Shown here: positions 62,214-64,000 of the stretch, piece by piece
Layout: each line of letters starts with the position of its first letter
Position numbering within the stretch: the first letter of the stretch is position 1
Assembly (NCBI GenBank): GCA_013177805.1
Contig: JABLXU010000013.1
Span: 90,081 to 154,080 of the forward strand
Direction of reading: 5' to 3'
DNA length: 64,000 nucleotides
Source: Candidatus Omnitrophota bacterium
GTDB taxonomy: Bacteria > Hinthialibacterota > Hinthialibacteria > Hinthialibacterales > Hinthialibacteraceae
Made by a program: the position numbers and the translations under genes
The notes under the pieces: generated by a model
What the model was told of the DNA's origin: nothing
Databases searched by the model: none
The model's input: only the letters and a program-made list of their open reading frames with translations

Positions 62214-64000
62214 AATACTGGGTTTGGTTGATTCCCTTGTTGCCGGGGATGGCAGCGCTGGCCAATGGGCTGTTGGGGCCGCGCTGGATCCGAGGCAAGG
62301 CGGGCCACGTGGCCGCGGCGGCGCTGGCCGGTTCGTTTCTGCTGGCGTTGGGCGTCTGGGGATCCCTCCTGGCGCGGGACGCGCATGCCCGGACCATGGA
62401 ATTCGAGTATTACACGTGGCTGGCGGTGGAGAAGCTGGCGGTTCCGGCCGGCCTGTTGATCGATCCCCTCTCCACAGTGATGATGTTGGTGGTGACGTTC
62501 GTGGGGACGGTGATTTTCGTCTACGCCATTGGTTATATGCGCGGCGATCCCGGGTATGTGCGTTTTTTCACGTACATGCCGCTCTTCGCGTTCTTCATGC
62601 TGATCCTGGTGATGGGCAACTCGCTGCCGCTGCTGTTCATCGGCTGGGAAGGCGTGGGATTGTGTTCGTATTTGCTGATCGGGTACTACTACGAGCGGGA
62701 CTACGCGGCCAATGCGGGCACCAAGGCGTTTTTGGTCAACCGGATTGGCGACTTCGGCTTTCTCTTGGGCATGCTGTTGCTGTTCTGGTACACGGACACC
62801 TTGAAATTCACGGAATTGAACGGCGTGGTTCCCGCGTTGTTCGTGGAACAGGTGGTCCCGGTGACGGTCATCACCCTGCTGTTGTTCTTGGGAGCCACCG
62901 GCAAATCGGCCCAACTTCCGTTGTTTGTGTGGCTGCCGGACGCCATGGCCGGTCCGACGCCGGTCAGCGCCCTGATCCACGCGGCGACGATGGTGACCGC
63001 CGGGGTGTACATGGTGGCACGGTTGAATGTCCTGTTTTCCCTGGCCCCCGCCACGTTGCTGGTGATCGGCGCGGTGGGCGGATTGACCGCGGCCGGAGCA
63101 GCGAGCATCGCCCTGGCGCAGCGGGAAGTGAAAAAGATCCTGGCTTATTCCACGATCAGCCAGCTGGGCTATATGTTCGTGGCCTGCGGCAGTGGAGCGT
63201 ATGGGGCGGCCCTTTTTCACCTGATGACGCACGCCTTTTTCAAAGCCTGCCTCTTTTTGGGCGCCGGCTCCGTGCTGCACGCCTTGCACCGCACTACGGA
63301 TGTGGATGTCTTCGAAGCGGGCGGACTGCGCAAAACGATGCCCTACACGCGGGCCACATTTTTCATCGCGGCGCTGGCCATCGCCGGCATCCCCCCCCTG
63401 GCCGGATTCTTCTCCAAGGACGAGATCCTGTGGGAAGCCTTCTCGGCGGGGCGCATCTTCCTCTGGGTGCTGGGCTGCGCGGCCGCGTTTCTGACGGCGT
63501 TCTATATGTTCCGGCTCTACAATCTCCTGTTTTCAGGCGAGTTCCGGGGAACGGAAGAGCAAAAGGCCCATCTGCATGAATCGCCGTCCCTCATGTGGAT
63601 CCCGCTGGCGGTGTTGGCCTTCTTTTCGGTTACGGCAGGCTGGTTGAACATGCCCTTGCTGGGATACACGGGCTTCCATGATTTTCTTGGATCCATTCTC
63701 CACGCGCCCCCCAGCATGGAAAGTGAAAGCCTGTTGGCCGGCGGAGTCTCGAAACATGTGGCGGAATGGCTGCTGGCAGGATTCTCGGTCTGCGTGGCGC
63801 TGGCGGGGATCTTCGCCGCCCGGCTGTTGTATGTCTGGGCGCCGGAGTTGCCCGGCCGGCTGCAGGAAACCTTCGCGGCGGCCTATCAGATCTTGTCCGG
63901 AAAATACCGGGTTGATGAAATCTACGACCAGGTTTTTGTGCAAAATTACTTTCGTTTGTGCCGCTTGGCCCAATGGTTTGACGACCGGGCGGTCATCGCC
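62210..64000 (+). CDS. nuoL: NADH-quinone oxidoreductase subunit L, cut by right edge
   Basis: 597 codons visible from ATG 62210 (overlapping the nuoN stop) and open to the end of the window; the protein should reach about 620-680 residues. Antiporter-like signature: FIGWEGVGLCSYLLIGYYYE, ATGKSAQLPLFVWLPDAMAG, PTPVSALIHAATMVTAGVYM, KKILAYSTISQLGYMFVACG, LMTHAFFKACLFLGAGSVLH and IPPLAGFFSKDEILW. The C-terminal part before the edge (YQILSGKYRVDEIYDQVFVQ) precedes the amphipathic helix HL. nuoM is not seen and may follow outside. Confidence 0.93.
   Translation, partial: MKYWVWLIPLLPGMAALANGLLGPRWIRGKAGHVAAAALAGSFLLALGVWGSLLARDAHARTMEFEYYTWLAVEKLAVPAGLLIDPLSTVMMLVVTFVGTVIFVYAIGYMRGDPGYVRFFTYMPLFAFFMLILVMGNSLPLLFIGWEGVGLCSYLLIGYYYERDYAANAGTKAFLVNRIGDFGFLLGMLLLFWYTDTLKFTELNGVVPALFVEQVVPVTVITLLLFLGATGKSAQLPLFVWLPDAMAGPTPVSALIHAATMVTAGVYMVARLNVLFSLAPATLLVIGAVGGLTAAGAASIALAQREVKKILAYSTISQLGYMFVACGSGAYGAALFHLMTHAFFKACLFLGAGSVLHALHRTTDVDVFEAGGLRKTMPYTRATFFIAALAIAGIPPLAGFFSKDEILWEAFSAGRIFLWVLGCAAAFLTAFYMFRLYNLLFSGEFRGTEEQKAHLHESPSLMWIPLAVLAFFSVTAGWLNMPLLGYTGFHDFLGSILHAPPSMESESLLAGGVSKHVAEWLLAGFSVCVALAGIFAARLLYVWAPELPGRLQETFAAAYQILSGKYRVDEIYDQVFVQNYFRLCRLAQWFDDRAVIA

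Noticed and set aside
62224..63579. Open frame of 451 codons near the right edge
   Set aside because: It is a shadow of nuoL, which has clear family motifs in frame from 62210.
1..64000. CRISPR arrays, tRNA, rRNA, insertion sequences
   Set aside because: No regularly spaced repeats, cloverleaf sequences, rRNA segments or transposase genes were seen.

Overview
The window reads as a chromosome fragment of a Gram-negative, pseudopilin-rich bacterium. The visible reasons are lptB (lipopolysaccharide export), rsmA, smpB, tilS, gyrA and mtnA as housekeeping genes; type II secretion-like pseudopilins with the N-terminal segment FTLIELLIVVAIIGILAAIA; and many secreted carbohydrate-active or beta-rich proteins (DUF1080, GH172/DUF2961, a GH5-like enzyme, CBM9-like and carboxypeptidase-regulatory-like domains). 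This mix is typical of poorly cultivated phyla around Planctomycetota, Hydrogenedentota, Sumerlaeota and Hinthialibacterota. The phylum is an inference with low confidence. Most of the sequence is GC-rich with tight operons; one segment (about 40.45-44.6 kb) is clearly AT-rich.

Layout. 1-3.6 kb: a secreted multidomain protein cut by the left edge, a pseudopilin and a DAACS symporter. 3.7-7.4 kb (minus): ABC exporter, two SDR oxidoreductases and a CoA-binding protein in one tight operon. 7.6-10.9 kb: a DUF3473-type polysaccharide deacetylase, a membrane protein with a pseudopilin-like tail, dGTPase and flavin reductase. 11.1-16.9 kb: an Hsp70 locus made of a J-like/TPR protein without the HPD motif, GrpE and DnaK, then a membrane coiled-coil/TPR protein. 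17.0-19.2 kb: larB overlapping a gene that fuses a FecR-like region to a GspG-like C-terminal domain. 19.3-25.1 kb: envelope genes (lptB, methyltransferase, nucleotide-sugar dehydrogenase, DUF374 acyltransferase, glycosyltransferase) around smpB. 25.2-28.0 kb: an AAA+ (MoxR/chelatase-like) and VWA pair. 28-39.3 kb (mostly minus): a beta-propeller-like secreted protein, tilS, mgtE, a double DUF1080 protein, an MqnA/MqnD-family protein, a large GH5-like enzyme and rsmA. 39.4-40.45 kb: mtnA. 40.45-44.6 kb: AT-rich island with a perfect 22-bp palindrome, a DUF1573-like lipoprotein, small secreted proteins and a frameshifted membrane protein. 44.7-48.4 kb: HTH protein, NapH-like ferredoxin, CBM9-like protein and GH172. 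48.8-52.2 kb: gyrA, a small membrane protein and a candidate structured RNA with a strong terminator. 52.6-53.9 kb: two pseudopilins. 54.2-64 kb: complex I genes in the order nuoE-F-G-H-J-K-N-L, with nuoL cut by the right edge and nuoI absent from its usual place.

The most unusual items are the Hsp70 locus with a non-canonical J-like partner, the FecR/GspG fusion, the shared NGL(V/I)S-x-G tail in pseudopilins and in a protein without a prepilin signal, the AT-rich island with its operator-like palindrome, the candidate RNA before 52.17 kb, and the rearranged nuo cluster with a leader hairpin. I see no CRISPR array, tRNA, rRNA or intact insertion sequence.
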